The notes under the pieces are model-generated. The model did not search any database. It saw only the letters and a list, made by a program, of their open reading frames with translations, and was not told where the DNA came from. Positions 1 to 25,097 of a stretch of DNA of 41,000 nt are shown piece after piece; the first letter of the stretch is position 1; each line of letters starts with the position of its first letter. The stretch is from Chrysomallon squamiferum. Lineage: Eukaryota; Mollusca; Gastropoda; Neomphalida; Peltospiridae. Position numbers and translations under genes: made by a program. The stretch is taken from contig CM022674.1 in the NCBI GenBank assembly GCA_012295275.1, positions 8,024,760 to 8,065,759 on the forward strand, given 5' to 3'.

Positions 1-119
1 AAAAAGGATAATTATTGTTCGTTTTCCCTGCGTCGTTTTTTTAAAAAAAAAAAAAAAAAATTAAAAATCTGATACTCTGTAAATCAAATAATATCAAGAC
101 AATTAACGTTGGTAACAAG

Positions 120-274
120 CAAGATTATATTTATAACGCAAGGTGCCCCATACGTCACTAGTTTTATTATTTTATGTTTACTTCCGCTTGTCTTTTTCCG
201 ATGCGGGGAGAACGACCTTGACATTGTTAACCGGCATTGAATAAGATCGACAGGACTAAACAAGACCTAATAAA
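120..274 (+). promoter_or_regulatory. Probable PGD promoter and 5' UTR
   Basis: This stretch directly precedes the PGD start codon. It holds a TATA-like run (about 127-135), a CRE-like TACGTCAC at 151-158 and an ETS-type site (CGGAAGT on the minus strand, 180-186), followed by a less AT-rich block from about 181 to 250 that looks like the transcription start region and 5' UTR. The motifs are seen directly; their use as a promoter is inferred from position. The first 119 bases are AT-rich with a poly-A run at 43-60 and nothing else recognisable. Confidence 0.4.
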
Positions 275-3188
275 ATGGCAAGTGCTAAGTGAGTATATCT
301 TAGAGATATTTTAGCATTAATTTAGGTAAAAAATATATTTGAAATAAAATGAGTCTGTTGGTATTTATTTGGTGTTGTCATCATCGTATGATTTTGGGTG
401 CATGTGATAAATGGACCAATCATTCAATGATTCGGCAATGTCATAATTGGATTAGTGCAGGCAGAGACCAAAGTTGATGACATCCGATATAAATAAAAAA
501 AAGTACTTACATTCACATGGTTTTAAAATTAAATAGAGTAAATAATAATAAAAGTATAATATATATTTAATTCATGCATAATTAAATAATAATAATAATA
601 ATAATAATAAAAATATAAAATAAAATAAAAAATAAAAAATAAAAATTTGTATCGTTATATTACCATATCATTATTAATGAATTTCCCACATTTTGAAGTT
701 CATAACTTTCAGTAACCTTGAAAGATACGAACAAAACAAAATTTAATGTGTAGTGAGTTTGTTGTAAATGTTTTGATATTAACTGGCTGTCATTATATCA
801 TATATCATATTATATGCTAAACATTCTTAAATGCACCCTGAATTACAGAGCAAACAAATATTATAAGTGTTTATATATTTATACTCTAAGACCTAACACC
901 CACAACTCAAATGAAATTTGTTGTGAAAATATTCAAGATTCTAATTAATTTTTTCTTTATTATTTTTTTATTTATTTTCTAAATTGTCTTTAATATAAAA
1001 AAATCATCTACAATATCAACACTTATTTCTTTCAGAGCAGACATTGCTCTCATTGGGCTGGCAGTCATGGGACAGAATCTGATTCTCAACATGAACGACC
1101 ATGGCTTCACTGTGAGTAATTATTTCATTATCTTTTAATTTTCAGTGAATGTAAATACCTAAAATTAATCGATTAATCAAATATACAGATCAGAATTAAA
1201 ATATTTTCAGTCACTTGATTGTTGTCTAGATTTATTTCTACAAAACAAGGAAGGATTACAGTGCTTTTGGTTTTATTACTATTTTTCTTTTTAAAGCTTT
1301 CAGTCTACAAAGTAATGTTTAAAAAAGGAAATACTGATAATGTTGTTAGATGGATTTTGAAAATAAAGAAAGTAGTAATATGTTTTTCTTCTTTTTATTT
1401 TTATGACAGGTTGTTGCTTTCAACAGGACTGTTTCAAAGGTTGACCAGTTTTTGCAAAATGAAGCCAAAGGAACCAAAATCATTGGTGCTCACTCACTTG
1501 AGGAAATGGTGAGCTTGTTGAAGAAGCCGCGACGAGTGATGATGCTTGTCAAAGCTGGACAAGCTGTCGATGATTTCATAGAAAAACTGGTAAGTTTAAT
1601 TTTTGTAATTTTAATTTTTTTTATAATTGTAACTGAATTATTTGCCCAAGTGATATTTTTTAATTGGAGTTAACTTTTCTTTTGCATTCTTTATATTTAT
1701 TTATAATGTGAAGTTTCATCTCATTTGAAATGAATGAATTTGATTCTGTTTTGCATGTATAAAATGTGTTATCTTTTGTAAAATACGAAGTCTGAATTAA
1801 CCTTTCCTTACAGTGAATTTGTATCCTCTCTCTTCCATGTATTTGTTTGTTAATGAGTTTTTATTTTGTTTTCAGATTCCACTGTTAGAAAAAGGAGATG
1901 TGATAATAGATGGTGGGAATTCAGAATATCGTGATACAATTGTATGTTTATAAATTTTCATCTTTGTTTTGGGATTATGAGCTAAAGATTATTGTCATTA
2001 CCATTATCATTATTTTCACTGTCATCCTCCTCCTCGTTGTTGTTGTTGTTGTTGTTATTCTTATTGTTATATTTTAAAACTGTGTAATGACAGCATAAAA
2101 CATGTTGTAATAATTATTTAAATATTTAGCTTGTTTATGATGTTATAAATTTCCACCACTGTAAAATACAGAGAAAATTTAAAAATGAAACAGTACTGTA
2201 AAATTATATGTGGTGTAAAAATAACAATTAATATTATTTGTAGTTTATGTAAAGACTAGTACTGATGTGGAAATAAACAAAATAAATTTTATTTTAAATT
2301 TCAGAGAAGAACCAAGTTTCTTACTGGCAAGGGTTTGCTGTACGTGGGGAGTGGAGTGAGTGGAGGGGAAGACGGGGCTCGCTATGGACCCTCCCTGATG
2401 CCTGGGGGAAGTCCTGAAGCATGGTAAGAACTGTTATTTATTATTATACTATGTATTTCTACACTGAAAATACGCTTTAATTACAAGTTGTTATTTTACT
2501 GTTTTAGGTTAACTGTCATTGTACAATAAGTACAGCAGCAAAATATAAAAAATATAATAAATATTCCATGATTATGAAATAATCCCATGAATATTTTAAG
2601 TCTTGTTTATATTGTTATATATATATATACATATGTGTGCTCATGTGTGTGTGTGTGTGTATAACTCAGTGGAAAGATTGAAAATAAAAATCCTATAACT
2701 GTCTATTTGAAATTAAAAATAAAAAGAATAATTTTATATCTGAAATTTTCACATTACTAAATTTTGAGAAATAAAATATATATATGTATATTTTATTTAT
2801 GTATTTATTTTCTTCAGGGCTCACATCAAGCCAATTTTTCAAGGTATTTCAGCCAAGGCAGGTGGAGAACCCTGCTGTGACTGGGTGAGTTTATTTGTAA
2901 ATACTCAGTACTCAATACTCATTATTTGTAAATAGTTTTTATTCACAGTCAGTTGTCAAGTCTCAGTCTGTCTGTGTAAAGGTTATTAAATATTCATTTA
3001 TTCAGTATGTTATGCATGATTAGATAGTGTACATTACTTTGTACAGTGAGAGAAAAATTATTAAAAATGCTTTGTCATTGTTGTTGTGTCTTTCTACTCT
3101 TCATTTATTTATTTATTTATTATTATTATTAACATTATTATTATCATTATTATTATTGTTATTATCATTATTATTACTATTGTTATAA

Positions 3189-3239
<51 letters not shown>

Positions 3240-6200
3240 CCTAGTTTTAATAACTTCATTACATTGAGATGAAGAATTATTATAAAAATTTGTATTATAT
3301 CCTAGAGACTTTATTATGACATGTTAATTTAGGATTAAAAAAATTTCAGTTTAGCTTCATGCTTGTTACTGAACCAGATTGACAGTTTAAATCAAAAATG
3401 TATTGAAGACATAATTGTTTATGTTTGGACTTGTTTATTTTTTGAACTTGTTAGTGATGAATAACTAAATGTCTGTGTCACAGGTTGGTCCGGAGGGTGC
3501 AGGACACTTTGTGAAGATGGTTCACAATGGAATAGAGTACGGCGACATGCAGCTGATCTGTGAGGCCTATCACCTGATGAAAAGTCTGCTTGGCCTGTCA
3601 TGTGAAGAAATGTCTAATGTACGAGTCACTGTGGTTTCATACCTTCATTATTTATTATTTGAATTATGTGTCTTTTCTCTAAAGTCAGTCATGTGTAACA
3701 AGCTTTGCTTCTTACAAATTACATTTATGCTTGAATGGTTTTTGTTCCATGGCAAAATTATGATTGGAAAAAAAAAAAAATAGAATTACATTTTAATACT
3801 GAAGCATATTGGACACACTGTGGTGCATTTTGTTATAGAGTAATAATTATGGGAGACTTACTGGGTGGGATGTGATTGAATATCCATTCAACCATGACTT
3901 GTTTTTCCCCTGTGCTGTATGCATTTGGATGTTAATTTGACTGATATAAAGATATAAAAATATATTAATAATGAGTAAACATTTTTTGATTTAATATACA
4001 CATGGAGTATTCATTCTTTTTCATTTTCTTCTTACGCTTGCAATTCTGTTGTTGATTATTATTTGTTATTCTTTATTGTAAACAAATATACATGTCACAA
4101 ACTTCTTTTTTTCGCATTTATATATTAACATATATGAATTCAGAATACCAGTAATGATACAAAGGAAATATATTTTTAAAATTATTAAAATAATGTTGTT
4201 TTGTTAACTATAAGCTGTATATTTTAAGCAAACATATAGAAGTACATTAAGAGGTGACACAGTATTGATTTAATGATAACACCTCTGAGAAACTAAATAC
4301 ATACTTGCCACATCTATAAAGTAAATGCATTGCTGGAAGTTTATTAACACAGGTTGCAGTTATAAAATCATATTAGTTAAAAAGAAAAAGAGTTAAATAT
4401 AAAGTCTTGAATTTCAAATGCTCGTCACAATTTATCTGGTCCTAAAGAGGTTTTGACGCATTGTTCATTGAATCAGTTGCACACACACACACATACATAT
4501 ATATATATATTTTTACATGTTTTTAAGGTGTTTGATGAGTGGAACAAAGGAGAGCTGGAGTCGTTTCTGATAGAGATCACACGAGACATCATGAAGTTTA
4601 AAGACAAAGACGGATCTTACCTGGTTGAAAAGATCAGAGATTCTGCAGGACAGGTAATTTATACAGATTTCTCTTTCCTGTCATAATCAAAGTTTTACAA
4701 TGTCTGATCAATTTTTTCACTAATTAAAACTAATTTAATTTTATCTCAGAAAAACACAAATATCAGATTTTCAAAACTCAGATAACTCTTTCTTATCAAT
4801 ATTTTATTTAAAATTTATTTAAAAAATAAACTGAATAGTAGTAATATCAGTTAAAGGTTTGAATGTCTGAACAGAAAGTGATTGGGATTTGAGCTTTTGT
4901 TACTTGTTTTTGAAGTTATTTCGAATTTTACGTATTTTGAAAATTCCATTATGTATTTTTATAATGAACTGACAAATTATTACATTATTTTTGCATTGGA
5001 AAAATTATAATTACACGTCTTTTTAAATGATAATTTATCTTCCAGTGACATAAAATGTGTACATATTTTTACAATGGTAACTGGCAAGTGGACTTCTGTT
5101 ACATCATTAAATCATGTTCAGTGTTATAATCCATATATATAAGTGATATTTTATAGTTATATAAAATGTGTTAATACCTTCATAGAAGGGGAAGGGCAAA
5201 TGAATAGCTACTGCATCCTTGGAGAGTGTATAGAATTGTTTACGTTAATTTTAAGACATATAATAATATAAAAATGCTATTGTAGAAGGGAGAGTGTATA
5301 GAATTGTTTAGGTTAATTTTAAGACAGAATAAAATGTTACTGTAGAAGGGGACTGGCAAGTGGACAGCTATTTCAGCCCTGGAGTATGGAGTTCCGGTCA
5401 CGCTGATTGGGGAGGCTGTGTTTGCTCGGTGTCTTTCATCCCTGCAGGAGGAGCGAGTGGTTGCAAGCAAGCAGATCACTGGACCAGACAAGACCAAGTA
5501 CACAGGAAACAAGAAGGCTTTTATTGAAGATATCAAAAAAGTTTGTTTTCCTTTTAATAATCCACATTTTGTTAGTACCAAACTTGTTTAAATATTATTA
5601 TTTCGTACCAAAACAGATATTTAGTTTCATAAAAACTATTAATTAACTATGGCAGAGAGTAGAAACTTGTACTGCAGGTAAAGAATGAAGAATATTTATG
5701 GTAACGACAGGGAGATATCAGAAAAATAATGGAGTGACTTTTAAGCTATTTTTGTTCACTTTGTTCTTAATACAGGTAAATACACTGTAAAATATACACT
5801 TTTTATCAAATAGTTTGTTGTAGTAGGTTTTTACAAAAGATTTATAATCAGTTGGTCAGTCAATTTATGAAAACCTAAATTTATTAATACTATAATCTAA
5901 AATTAATTACAGAAAACTATTGTGCAAAAAGATATTTAGTTTGTTTTTGGTTCTAGTCATCTCACTACAGCATCATATTTATTTAATATTAAAGAGATAA
6001 ATGTTTCCAAAAAACCCAGATACCTTTTATGTTTTTTATGTTTTATATTGGTTTTGGATTAACTGTTTTTCAGCTATTGAAAATATTTTATAGGTTTGTA
6101 GTTACATTAACCTGAATACTAAAACAAAAATTAAGAAAGAAAATACCCCTAAAATTTTTAAATCCATGAAAACTATATTTATGCTTAATTAACTAGGAAC

Positions 6201-7971
6201 CTCACTGAAAAAGAGATTAAAGCTGAATGGTTTTTATCTTTCAGGCCTTGTATGCAAGTAAGATTGTGTCCTATGCTCAGGGATTCATGCTGATGAGGGA
6301 GGCAGCTAAAGAACTTGGGTGGTCTTTGAACTTTGGTGCAATTGCACTTATGTGGAGAGGAGGGTGCATCATTAGAAGGTGGGACATTCAGTCACTGTCA
6401 GATTGTTATTATAGCTTAGTTACAATATTTTGATGTTTAGTGGAGAACCCTGTATTTTCATTATACCTGTGATTTCTGAAATCAACATCGTTGAGCAGTA
6501 TCTCATTATTGGGCAAAAACCTTAGTTAAAAACTGGGTTTTTAGTTAATATTATGATAAAACGAACATATGAACTTCAAAGATATTTAAGAAATATGTTT
6601 AAAATTTAATTGTTTACTTGTTTGGCATCAGTCTGGAATCTTTTAAACAAAAAACTGAGTTGAGATCAGAGGATGTGCATCCTTATTCCATGGTAATTAA
6701 AACAGCAACAAACTCTTCTTGGCTTTGAAAAACAGGTTAAAAAAACAGAGGTTGCTGTTAGTTTACCAGTGTTGAACTTCTAATCAAGTTCTTTTTCATT
6801 TTTCCTTTTCTTCCTCAGTGTTTTCTTGGGAAATATCAAACAGGCATTTGACAAAAAACCAGACCTCAGTAATTTACTGTTGGATGACTTCTTTAAGAAA
6901 GCCATTCAGAACTGTCAGGTATGTTAGTTCTTGTTTTTTGTGATGATCTTACCAGAAGAATTGTTAAAATATATGTTTTAGTGACCTGCTGCATTCATCT
7001 TATTATATATATATATGCATATTTTAGATTTTTCTTTTTTTTCTTTAATTCTGATTATGTAAAAACTATACATAAAAAGGTTTCTTAATATTCTGGTTAA
7101 TGTAATTAAAAACAGGACTTTTATTTATTTATTGTTTTGTACCCTGTATAAGTATTTATAAGAATTAAAATGATAAATAAATACCGTGTTTCTGCAAAAT
7201 CTTCATAATATATACATATATTTATATTGAAAACAAGTATTGAATCAAATATTTATTCAGTAATGATGACACAAATTATTTAGTAATTTTTCTGATAAAT
7301 AAGTAAATAAGATATAATCAGTTAGTAAATTAAACTATTAGTGTACAAGATTGGAAGTGTTGTAAACTGTGTATTGTTGTGTAGGCTTCCTGGAGACGTG
7401 TGGTAAGTACAGCTGTGATGAATGGAATCCCGACTCCAGTTTTCAGTACAGCGCTCGCATTCTTCGATGGATACCGCAGTGCCAGACTCCCAGCTAATCT
7501 CATTCAGGTTTGCTTTAGAAAAAAATATATAGTAAATATGTAATATCTGTCACTTTTCTCTGTGTGTGTGTGTGTAACTTTAAATAAAGATAAATTAATT
7601 TTTATGAGTAAAAATAACAAAAGAATAACTAAAATAAATGAACATGTCTGAAAGGTGACCCATTTTGAGAAATTAAAATTTTATATAGTTAAACTTTTTT
7701 GTTATTTGTTACTTAAAATTAAATATTTATATCTGACTGCATGTTTTTCTAGTGTTGTTTTTTTTATATCTGTGTGTGTATGTGCTTTTAAAATAGGTCT
7801 CACTAGTTTTTCTTCTGTGAAGAATTAAGAACAGTAAATCTGTTGTTGCAGGCACAGAGAGATTACTTTGGAGCACACACGTATGAGTTACTAGACAAAC
7901 CAGGAGAATTTATCCACACAAACTGGACTGGTCATGGTGGAAATGTCTCTTCAACAACCTACTCAGCATAA
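275..7971 (+). CDS. PGD: 6-phosphogluconate dehydrogenase, decarboxylating (13 exons)
   Basis: Cytosolic pentose-phosphate enzyme that oxidises 6-phosphogluconate to ribulose 5-phosphate and CO2, making NADPH. Exons: 275-288, 1036-1111, 1410-1589, 1876-1941, 2305-2423, 2818-2884, 3484-3618, 4528-4653, 5346-5540, 6245-6378, 6819-6918, 7385-7507, 7852-7971. All junctions are GT-AG and keep phase; they join to 1455 nt, 484 aa, one residue longer than the human enzyme. Visible motifs: dinucleotide fold GLAVMG (residues 12-17), the substrate loop [19 protein letters not shown], catalytic Lys185 in HFVKMVHNG with Glu192 just after (human Lys183/184 region and Glu190/191), and the family signature IRDSAGQKGTGKW, split across exons 8 and 9. 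The protein ends with the usual HTNWTGHGG segment. Exon 1 holds only ATG plus four codons, as is common for this gene. The intron before exon 9 contains decayed copies of the exon start. Identification is secure; functional state is inferred from intact motifs. Confidence 0.97.
2954..3235 (+). repeat. Low-complexity ATT-rich block in PGD intron 6
   Basis: The intron between PGD exons 6 and 7 carries ATTT and imperfect ATT repeats from about 3102, ending in an uninterrupted ATT tract at about 3194-3235. Nothing else recognisable is present. Confidence 0.7.
5184..5345 (+). repeat. Decayed tandem copies of the PGD exon 9 acceptor and exon start
   Basis: Just before exon 9 (start 5346) the intron holds a partial duplicate of the exon edge. 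From 5186 about 43 nt align with the first 43 nt of exon 9 (about 32 identical), preceded by an AG, but the sixth codon is TGA where exon 9 has TGG. Then a unit beginning AGAGTGTATAGAATTG occurs twice (5223-5290 and 5291-5350), each ending in TAGAAGGG. Three acceptor-like TAG/AAGGG sites therefore lie in a row at 5185, 5285 and 5345; only the last continues into an open, conserved exon. Read as a tandem duplication of exon plus intron edge, followed by decay. Confidence 0.75.
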
Positions 7972-10900
7972 TCTAAAATCTGATGCAATTTACACAGGGT
8001 GTTTACAGATAGAAACTGTCGCAAGCAACACAACTTCTGCAATATCTTTGTTTTCTTTGTTTTCTTTGTATTCTTTGTATTCTTTGTTTTTTTATGTGTA
8101 TAGACCACTTTGTGTAAAAGTTATTTTACAATGGCATTCCAACATTTTATGTCTCGCATAATACTGAAAAAATCTGTCAACTTTTGTTGTAAACTCATAA
8201 ACATACACACACTGACACAATAGTATATGGTTTTAATTGTTTATTTTAGTTACAGTGCACCCAAGATGTTTGTTTTGTTTTTGTTTTTGTTCTTCATTCA
8301 CATGTGTTTTGGTGAGGTAGAAATCTAAATTTTCTTTCACACATTAATAATAATAGTAATAATTTTTGGAAATGACAAATTATTTGTCAAATTAGTTTTG
8401 TTTTTACATTCTTCATAGAGGATGCTTGTTTTAAAGAGGGTTTTTTCCTATTATATTAAAATACTAATGTGAGAAATAAGATTATTCAGTAATAAAGTAC
8501 TGGGATTACACTTCGGAAAAATCAATTTTTGAGAAAAATAACTGACTAGAAATCAGAGTTGGATAAAATATAAGAATTTTTTTTAATATATATATATTAC
8601 ATTTTAATGAATAATTCCATTAATCAATTCTCTCTTGCCAATATCACATTTGTAGTTGATGACTTGTTTGTTGAGAATATCAAATTCTGTTGTCATTATT
8701 GTTATTGTTAGTGAAAAATAATGAAGCATGTAGTAAATTTCTTGTTTGTGGTTAATGACATGCATATTACACACATATATAAATGTAACTGTGATAAACA
8801 TTAAAAGTGTTATATTGATCGTGCTGTAATCTCTGTTGGAGATACAGATTTGTGTTTACTATGCTCATTTCTGTATCTGTTATCTTGTTGCCATAAAATG
8901 TCTTTACTGTCAGTCTTCATCCATCAAATTATGCATAATATGATTTGTAAAATGTTTGGTAAAAAAACAATGTGAAATAATAATAATGTTCATTAATTCT
9001 TAAAATTATAAATTATTATGCTTAAAATATTTTTTTTTAAATGTTCTACTGGTTGTGTGAACAAACTGCTACCACATAATTTGAATCCTTCACATTCAAA
9101 GGTTTAGGATTCATAAAGTACAACAAATATAAAGAGGTATAGATGTTGTCATTTTCCTTACTGTCTTAAAACTCCATTAAAAAAACAACTTAATATGATA
9201 ACAGAAACTCAGGTAATATTTAAACATCAAATATAAAGAAAAATGCAGGAAGATGGCATTGCATTTCACTGGACTGATTTTTATACAACTGTTGACAGTT
9301 TATGGTATGTAAGTAGAAAGTTTGTTCTTACCACCAGTAGTTTAAGTCTTTGATGATTACCTCATATTTTGATATTTTTTTATAACCATTAGCTTCCTGC
9401 ACAGAAATCAATGAAAATAAAATATATCTTTTAGCATTCTCTGTTTTAATTGCATGCTTAGTGACAATTTCAGTGTCTCTTTTTTTATTTCTAGATTTTC
9501 ATCATCATTATTATTAATTTGAAAGTACTGTTAAAGATTTATCTAAACCTGACCATTCAGTAGGACTCTATAACCTAAGCCAAAATAATTTGAAAACTCA
9601 AATCTTTAAGTTCAGGTTAGCCTATGTTGAGTTTATAAAGTCAACTAGATATACATTTTGATGATTTTTAATGTGTAAAAATGGAGAAATTTGTTTAAGC
9701 ACAATTACATGTATATTCAGATCAATGTACAAATGATGATTTAATATTAATTACACTGGTCTGAGGCAGTGCTCTGACACATCATAAAATAACATTATCA
9801 AACACAAATATAGTGATGAAAATTAAAAAGTTATGAAAAGTTACTTTTCAAATAAACATTAAAAAGATGATTAGAAAAATGTTTTATTGGTAAAAGCACA
9901 TAATTTGATATGTGGAGTATTAAATCACAATGACACTGCAGTCATGACTCAGAAGACTACTTATATACATCTATCTAACATATGTTTGTTACAAGAACAT
10001 AATAATATGATCAATTTCCTTATTGCAAATAAAAAAAGTTTACAAAAATAATCCATGGAAATAACAACAAATCCCATCACAATAAATTCAAAGATAAGTA
10101 CATACATTTATGTAATTTAAACTTTGAATGTCAATAAAATTCAATTCCTGACAAATAACAGATTCAGGCTAATCCAAAGGCATGTTATATTTCAGAAGCA
10201 TTTATTTCCATATGTGTCCAACTAAAACAGCAAAGGAAATTAAATCATGACTCCATTAACATATTTTTGGCAGTAAATTATGATAAATTAATGTTGAAGG
10301 AATAAAAATGGAACATTATTACAATGTTATTTGAAGAAAAATCATTTAATAAGTGAATTGGATAGATTTTACATTATACAGTGTTGTATCTTAAGCACAT
10401 AAAACAATTTTAGCATACACAAATATAAATATGCAATAAAATTTATTTTAATTAGGTGGAATGTACCACAGAAAAAGCTGTTCTGATTTGAAAGTGTCAT
10501 GCACATATATCTTATTTAATATTCAGCATGTACATGATGGCAGTTGTAAATAGTGATTATTTTAATTTTAGAATTAAAAAGTGTAGAAAAATGTAAACAT
10601 TTTCACAACTCATTTTTCTGCTTTATTAACACAGAATATGTGGAATGCATTTTAGATTCACTTGAGAACTGAGAACACTTCTGATTTGCAAAAATTTTAA
10701 AAACAGCAATTTTGTCAATGTTTAAATGTAAACTAAAGAAAAATATAAAACTTAAAATTATAAATAGGAAATCCACAACCAAGGAAGTCTATTATAAAGA
10801 AAAATAAAAAACTTAAAAATGCTGAAAGTTAAAAAGAGAAGCTCTTTGCCTTTTATGTTTCATTTTTATTTGAAAATTGATTAAAAGTTAACATGTTCCT

Positions 10901-11087
10901 CTAATGAGTTTTATTTTGATGGTATACTCAAAATATATTCAATATTCAGATCAAAGCTAAATACAGATATATAAAGATTCATAAAGCTACAGTATCACAG
11001 CTTAATAGTGTAGCTTTTCATTATCTTTTAAAACTAAAAAGTCAAGACATTTTGATCCAGGAACACTTGTTAATGTTGTCTTTTTCT
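7972..11087. other. Intergenic: convergent 3' ends of PGD and the aPKC gene
   Basis: No coding exon was seen here. It should contain the PGD 3' UTR (for example a plus-strand AATAAA near 8491-8496) and the aPKC 3' UTR (minus-strand AATAAA, i.e. TTTATT on plus, at 10865-10870, 10622-10627 and 10442-10447). A short CTTTGT-rich tract lies at about 8045-8090. Which poly(A) signals are used cannot be told from sequence alone. Confidence 0.5.
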
Positions 11088-22159
<11,072 letters not shown>

Positions 22160-22177
22160 GGTTGAAAGACGTGAAAC

Positions 22178-22370
22178 CTTGAAAATAAATGAAAATGAAC
22201 ATAATTTGAAATTATCCTGATGTTTTTCCTTAATTAGATAACAATGATTACCTGAAACAGAATTTTTAAAACTAATCTTATATCACTTGATTATAGGGTT
22301 TGATTTCAGATATTTCTTACTAGACAGAAGATAATTCCTTCTTCATCATACCTATTAATTATGGCATTAA

Positions 22371-22412
<42 letters not shown>

Positions 22413-22854
22413 GTAGATATATATATGTAGATAGATGTTTTGTTATATTTATTTGTAAAATGTTTTTGTTTTTTAATTTCTATTTGAAATCTTAATACAG
22501 CCTAACTAAGTAACTTTTAAAATTAAAGGGCCCAGAGCTACTGCACAGGCAAAATGAAAATGACACAAATGGTTATTTAAAAAAATCTATTGGCTATTTA
22601 GTTTATTGTGATTCTTTTTATTATGTTATCGTTAAGTCGTTAGATTGCAGAATAAAGTTAAGTCTAAAGAGTCAAGACTAGCAGGGAAATGTTTTACACT
22701 GCGATCTCTGCATCTGATGTGACCGAATTAGATCAATCAAAGCGTTGAATGGGGAAGATCCATTTTCATGATTTTGTAGCATTACGAGTGTATCAGTTTA
22801 TACGAACTATAATGATTTATAAATAAGATTAGGCTGTCTATGTCAGCATTTTAC
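22178..22854. other. Probable aPKC 5' UTR intron
   Basis: If the 5' UTR exon near 22855 is real, this is the first intron of the aPKC gene. It contains a (CT)n tract at 22375-22406 followed by a short TA/GA-rich run. No coding exon was seen. Confidence 0.4.
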
Positions 22855-22973
22855 CTCCACTGTGATGAATGTTTCTTACATACGTTCGATGTATTTCATT
22901 AATATTTCATAAATGTTAAAAAGTCTCTAGACTTTCTTAATATTCTGTTTATCTTTAACCGGAAGTCACGTGA
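22855..22973 (-). promoter_or_regulatory. Probable aPKC promoter and 5' UTR exon
   Basis: On the minus strand a donor GTGGAG/GTAAAA lies at 22855, suggesting a non-coding first exon running from about 22950 to 22855 and spliced to the acceptor at 22178 (AAG). Just upstream of it, CCGGAAGT (22959-22966) overlaps TCACGTGA (22966-22973), i.e. an ETS-type site and an E-box, and a second CCGGAAA follows at about 22999. Sites of this kind are typical of TATA-less promoters. A (TG)n tract follows at 23019. The assignment rests on position and motifs. Confidence 0.4.
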
Positions 22974-23017
22974 TCTGCGCAAACTAAAGTTAGTATGACC
23001 GGAAACAGTCGTAACCG

Positions 23018-23018
<1 letters not shown>

Positions 23019-23068
<50 letters not shown>
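23019..23068. repeat. (TG)n microsatellite
   Basis: About 25 uninterrupted TG units directly upstream of the inferred aPKC promoter. On this strand it opens a spurious MCVCVC reading frame. Confidence 0.95.
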
Positions 23069-23071
<3 letters not shown>

Positions 23072-23297
23072 AATAATAATAATTACGCTTTAAGGAAAAA
23101 GTGTATTTATTACTATTTTAATTGGCTTCTGTTGTTATATATATTTTTCATAAGAATAAAAGAAAAAAAGAAAAGCAATAAAGAACTTTTTAAATTAATT
23201 AACTAAATCGTTATTCGTAAAATAATGTAGTTTTTGCTAGTTTTTTTTGTCGGTTTTGTTATTATTGTTCTTTGGATATTGTTTTTTTCTTGAAATG

Positions 23298-23300
<3 letters not shown>

Positions 23301-23370
<70 letters not shown>
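23301..23370. repeat. (GA)n microsatellite
   Basis: Thirty-five uninterrupted GA units in the interval between the aPKC promoter and the 3' end of the small minus-strand gene. Confidence 0.95.
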
Positions 23371-23372
<2 letters not shown>

Positions 23373-23550
23373 AACAAGCATTTCATTCATTTAGAAATAG
23401 CAAAGTAATAGAAAAAACAAATTAATTGTTTGTTTTGTAATTTTATTAGTCGTTGCTATGTATAAAAATAAAAATTAATCATACTTAAAAGAAACAAAAA
23501 CTATATGCTTATATATGAGGTAAATAAGCAGTAAATACTGCTTAAAACTC

Positions 23551-23551
<1 letters not shown>

Positions 23552-23586
<35 letters not shown>
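23552..23586. repeat. (AC)n microsatellite
   Basis: About 17 AC units downstream of the small minus-strand gene. Confidence 0.95.
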
Positions 23587-23587
<1 letters not shown>

Positions 23588-23926
23588 TAGTATATTAGAT
23601 GCATTGTAATTTTCATTACTTTAACACAACATTTAAATTATAAAACAATACAAATTTTGAAAAAAAATAATATATATAATGGTATTTCTAGAAGGTTTCT
23701 TCTATTTTCTGTCTAACTTTTACTCGTTTTTCGCTATTTTTCTTATTTCTTTCTTCTTCTTTTTTTAAATACTTTTATCTCATTCTGAGATTATTTATTT
23801 ATTTTATTATTTTGTAATTGTTAAATGGATAAAAATTTATTATAAAAATAATATTGGAAACTAGCAAAATTAGAGAAAGCAAAGAAAGGAAAAAAGAAAT
23901 ATTCTGTAGTAATAATTCTGGCAGAA

Positions 23927-25066
23927 TTACATTGCTTCACTCGCTTCAAGACTACCAACCTGCAAAAAAAAAGAGGTAAAATTAGCCAGTAATGATATCA
24001 ACAGCAGCAATAAACACGTTAATCACGACGACAAATACATCAACAAATATAGAAACAATTAGCAGTTTGAAGAAGTTATTACTATTCGCAGTTATAACAC
24101 TAGATATATAATTGTTGTCGTAGTGGATAACAATATAATAGTGCCTGTAGTAGCAGCAGCAATTGAAATGTGTCGGCGTGTTTAGAATGATGCAGTTACT
24201 TTGAAAGAAGTAGAAGAAACAGAAGAAGAAAAAGAAAAGAAGCTTGAATCTGTCGAATATTGTGAAAAAACGTTATTGAAGGATTACATTAATACTGTAG
24301 TTATATTTTAGTTATACAAATGTTTTTGATAACGTATTACCGATGGTAAAGAGATACTCGAGCTGTACAAAACAGAGTGTAGAGAACTGCTTTCATTAAA
24401 CATCCAAATATCTGAAAATAAACATTAAAAACATTTATAAAAAACACAACAAACCCCACCACATGCAACAGCCAATTATGGAATACTATTGAACGTTCAG
24501 CCAAGTCTTTTTTTGGAAAACAGTCCAGAATATTCTGTTGTCTGACATACGTCTGTAATATTTACAGGATTAGTTTCATAGATGAGAGATGAACTAGGAT
24601 CAATTAAACACACACACACATATATATATATGTGTAAAAATTGTGATTATGAATGATTACTATATAATAATTATGGGCAGTATTTACAAACTGACCTGTA
24701 AGTATGATAATATTCAGCTTACTGAATTAAACAGTTATTACCAGGTAAATGTGATTCTTTCTGATTCAGAATGTTAGTGTCTGCAACATATTCTTCGAAA
24801 AACTTCACTCGTAATATCTCGATTATCCAAGACAACAGTATTACGAAGTCTGTAGAACAGTAAATAAACAAATATTTGATAAAAGTAAATAAATAATTAA
24901 CTTAAATTAGCAAATTTTAATAATTTCTTATACTTTAAATGGTTAGTTCAAATTAAAAAAAATAATAATAATAAATAAATAAATATAAGTACTGTTTTAT
25001 ATATATATATACATTTTTAAAAATTACATAAATAAATAAATAAGTGAATAAATGAATAAATAAATG

Positions 25067-25097
<31 letters not shown>

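Noticed and set aside
579-650. Possible replication origin or regulatory AT tract
   Set aside because: Simple AAT/AAAAT microsatellite in PGD intron 1; nothing distinguishes it from the many similar tracts here.
8604-8801. Minus-strand 65-codon ORF in the PGD 3' region
   Set aside because: No motif or splice support; lies in probable 3' UTR and has AT-driven composition.
23024-23206. ORF beginning with a Cys-Val repeat
   Set aside because: Opened by a (TG)n tract; the rest is low-complexity Asn/Lys/Tyr from AT-rich DNA.
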